From the NCBI RefSeq assembly GCF_949628265.1, contig NC_088787.1, positions 27,642,501 to 27,706,500 of the forward strand: 64,000 nt of DNA. The letters run 5' to 3'. The position numbers and the translations under genes were made by a program. A model generated the notes under the pieces. It saw nothing but the letters and a program-made list of their open reading frames with translations, made no database searches and was not told the origin of the DNA. The DNA comes from Cloeon dipterum. Taxonomy: Eukaryota; Arthropoda; Insecta; Ephemeroptera; Baetidae. Shown piece after piece: positions 61,501-64,000 of the stretch. Within the stretch, counting starts at the first letter, position 1; the number at the start of each line of letters is the position of its first letter.

Positions 61501-63179
61501 GTGAGTGACTCTCCTGCCTGCCTCTCTCTCTCGCTCACTCTGTTTAGTCTGACTCTGTCTTGAGATCACAGTCTGCCGCCCAACCTTAGAGTCTGCCCGC
61601 TTTTTATCCTTTGTACCCCGAGAATTTCCAGATTTCCCCCAACCTTTCTGCAATTTTCGTTAGTCGAAGTAATTTTCGTCGGAAAATGTTCAATTTTAAT
61701 TCATCTTGAGACGCTTAAGTTGATCACGCTCCAAAGGTTTTCTTTGCTTTCTTTCTTCTTATTACTACACTATTTTTCACACTCTTAAGACTAATGTTTG
61801 GGTTTGTGAGTTTGCAAAAATTGGCTCTTGTTTGCTAAGAATTCGACACAGAATGACGGAAAAAATGAAAGTGGAATCAATAATCTATTCTGAGTATACT
61901 TTTCCGTCATTCAGTTACCTCCTTTATATGCGTGGGATATAAAAATAGGCATTTCCTCGTTTCGTCTGTTCAGGCAACTAATGAAATTGCGCGCCAACAA
62001 CGGGGTTCGCACAATGTTTTATTTGCGTTTGGTTGCTAAATTAATATGTTAAAATAATGATTTTAGCATCCTTTTCAATGCAGTTATTTATTGGAAATTA
62101 ATTAATGACCGAAATATTGATGCAGCCGGGATTATATTCATTCTAATCACGATCGAACAATAGCGATTACTTCGACATTGCTGTATGAAATCGAACAAAT
62201 CGTTAGGAGTGAAATACAAATTATTCACAGATAACTGAAAAGAAAAAATTTGGGACGGGCATGAGTCTGTAAAAAAATACGGTTAGTTCCTATTATTGAA
62301 TCGGAAACAGTGGAAATGAAAATCCAAATCAAACTCCGATCCCTATGTCATTAAAATACATTTTTTATTTACCAAGTCACAGATTTGTTGCTGGGCACTT
62401 TAATTGATAAATGAATGTCTGATTATTGAAACATCTAAATTAGCTGTGAAAATCAGACAGTCATGTTAGGGTGTGACAAATTTTTTATTTTCCTTACTTC
62501 CAATCTCGCTTTATTTGCTAAAAAACGGATGATAATATGTTCTCTTCAGCCGTTAATTAGATTTTGACTCTATCAATTATTAATTATTTTCTCTCGCGTG
62601 TTAATAATTTATGACAGCATACTGATATCAATAATTAAGTTTGAATGTTGGTTTTCCCCCAGCGGATTGTTAAGATGCAGCCAATCAAAATGATTTCTTT
62701 TTTTCAATTGTTAAAAATTGTATAACTTTCTAAAAATCATTTCACTTAATTTTAATAGAAACTACGCTCATTTATTTAATTAAAATCATTCGTATAAAAT
62801 GTTTTTGTAAAATCAATGTTAATTAATCTTTATATTTTAATACAAATGTATATAAAGTCTAGGATGAATCATTTAACTACAAGATAAAACCGTTTCATAT
62901 GCTACCCATAGTCACTGTATTGATGATAATTCCTAATTTTCTTTCAAAGATAAATCAATCTAACTGTCCGTTGCTATTGATATCAGGGTTGCTCAAGCTG
63001 ATCGAGTGCGCGTGAGGTAGGCCAGTCGGTTCGCGCAAATAACTTAAGGCCGCAATTACTTAAAATCGCCTTCCGATTGCGTTGGGTTGGCCCAATGCAA
63101 ATCCATTCACGGTGGCCGAGCCGCCCAACAAACCGCACAATCAGACCAATCTAGCACGTTTCCGTTTGTGTGTTCGCAG
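61501..63179. other. AT-rich stretch upstream of the right-edge exon
   Basis: Probably an intron if the donor at 61501 is used. I see no other gene or repeat in it. Confidence 0.4.
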
Positions 63180-63438
63180 GACTTGGAGCCGACCATGGCC
63201 CAGGCGTGCTCTCCGCCGATTTTCGGCCTTCACCACCAGCCGACGGAGTTGAGCCTGGGAGGTTCGTCGTTGCACCCGAGCAGCGGCCACGAATCGTCGT
63301 CGTCAGCGCCCAGCTCGAGCTCCACCTCCCCCGTGACCTCTGACCTTGAGCACCAGCAGGGCGAGATTTTCCAGCGTATCAATGAGTTACTACAAGATCC
63401 ATGCGCCGAGGATAGTCTATCCTCCCCAGACTACCATG
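63180..63438 (+). CDS. Coding exon of an unrecognised Ser-rich protein, gene leaves the window
   Basis: The exon is bounded by the acceptor TTCGCAG (ends 63179) and the donor GTGAGT (63439), phase 0 in and phase 1 out. An ATG at 63195 has a strong start context (ACCATGG) and opens MAQACSPPIFGLHH. If an upstream coding exon is joined, DLEPT precedes it. A Ser/His/Pro-rich low-complexity segment follows, then an acidic amphipathic stretch GEIFQRINELLQD and SSPDYHG at the exon end. No named domain is present in this part. The style (disordered Ser-rich N-terminus, long upstream introns, GC islands) suggests a developmental transcription regulator, but I do not recognise the gene. Confidence 0.65.
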
Positions 63439-64000
63439 GTGAGTTCCCCACCCCCCGACCAGCCACCCGCCCGCCCCCCTAGCACGAAGCACGGGGTTAT
63501 TCACTCACGCTAGCGGGCGGGCTGGCGTGCCGATAGTTAGTCCGATTGATTATTGCCTTTCGCCGACGTCGAGCCGACTTTTACCACTTTTTACCCGTCC
63601 CCGAGAGGGATGAATGGCGGGCTGATTACTTTTTTCGCCAAGATTTTTTGCGCCTCTAGCAGCGAAGCCCCGCCGTCGCGCGCTGCCTGCCGGCTTTAAG
63701 CGATCAGCCCTTTTCATCTAATTTGCATTCGCTTTTCTGTCTGAAAGCAGCCCCGTCGCTTTTTCCTTCTTTTCCCTCTGCTTTTTCTTCTTGCAAAGTG
63801 CTCAAATCCTTCTTTCCCTGCCTACCCGCTTGCCTCCCTGCGACGCAGTCGAAATAACGAATGTCGTTGCCGAATAAAGACGCTATTTTGAAATACACCT
63901 GCGTGTGCAAACAAATCTGGCTACGCCCGGACAAATGATGAGGTGACTCCTTGGAAAGTGAAGGATTACGCAGACCACTATCATTAAAAAGATGAAAGAG
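63439..64000. other. Start of the next intron
   Basis: The sequence after the GTGAGT donor is C-rich then mixed. No further exon is visible before the window ends. Confidence 0.5.

Noticed and set aside
1-64000. CRISPR arrays, prokaryotic operons, rRNA genes
   Set aside because: The sequence is clearly eukaryotic with spliceosomal introns. No regularly spaced direct repeats or rRNA sequence were seen.

Overview
The window looks like arthropod nuclear DNA, most likely an insect. It is AT-rich, with intron-split genes, canonical GT/AG splice sites and short introns. The first gene is closer to Drosophila paired than to vertebrate Pax3/7 as I remember those families. I could not run a search, so the species is not fixed. 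Exon joins below were made by hand; every join keeps the reading frame.

Layout. (1) 1-16.4 kb, + strand: an eight-exon Pax3/7-class gene (prd-like, 441 aa) with a TATA box and large introns. Its upstream region carries a TA-flanked foldback element split by a SINE. (2) 16.4-20 kb: gene-poor, with two more SINE copies. (3) 20.06-23.22 kb, - strand: a four-exon THAP zinc-finger gene. It is divergent across about 550 bp from (4) 23.78-29.63 kb, + strand: a 19-exon RRP5/PDCD11 ribosome-biogenesis gene (1420 aa). (5) 29.97-33.27 kb: a TIR-bounded DNA transposon. Its only gene (- strand, five exons, 473 aa) has the pogo/CENP-B-type DNA-binding half and a C-terminal PHD-like finger but no DDE catalytic domain. 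(6) 33.60-36.92 kb, + strand: an 11-exon CDC16/APC6 gene (625 aa) with a small MITE in its promoter region and another in intron 4. (7) 36.9-63.2 kb: a 26-kb stretch without a convincing complete gene. It holds a 2.3-kb TIR element with gene-like content, a 420-bp palindrome, a hAT-type MITE with a perfect 8-bp target duplication, several GC-rich islands, and a tandem pair of Smad-type palindromes. (8) 63.18-63.44 kb: a coding exon of an unrecognised Ser-rich protein whose gene runs off the right edge. Two possible upstream promoters or first exons (about 38.87 and 61.5 kb) suggest that most of the desert is its first intron and regulatory DNA.

The three genes at 20-37 kb are compact housekeeping-type genes: rRNA processing, APC/C cell-cycle control and a probable DNA-binding regulator. 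The two flanking loci (prd and the right-edge gene) have the long, island-studded non-coding DNA typical of developmental transcription factors. Transposable elements lie mainly in the spacers and introns. The best candidate for something undescribed is the TIR element at 30-33 kb, whose intact spliced gene has kept DNA binding and lost catalysis.
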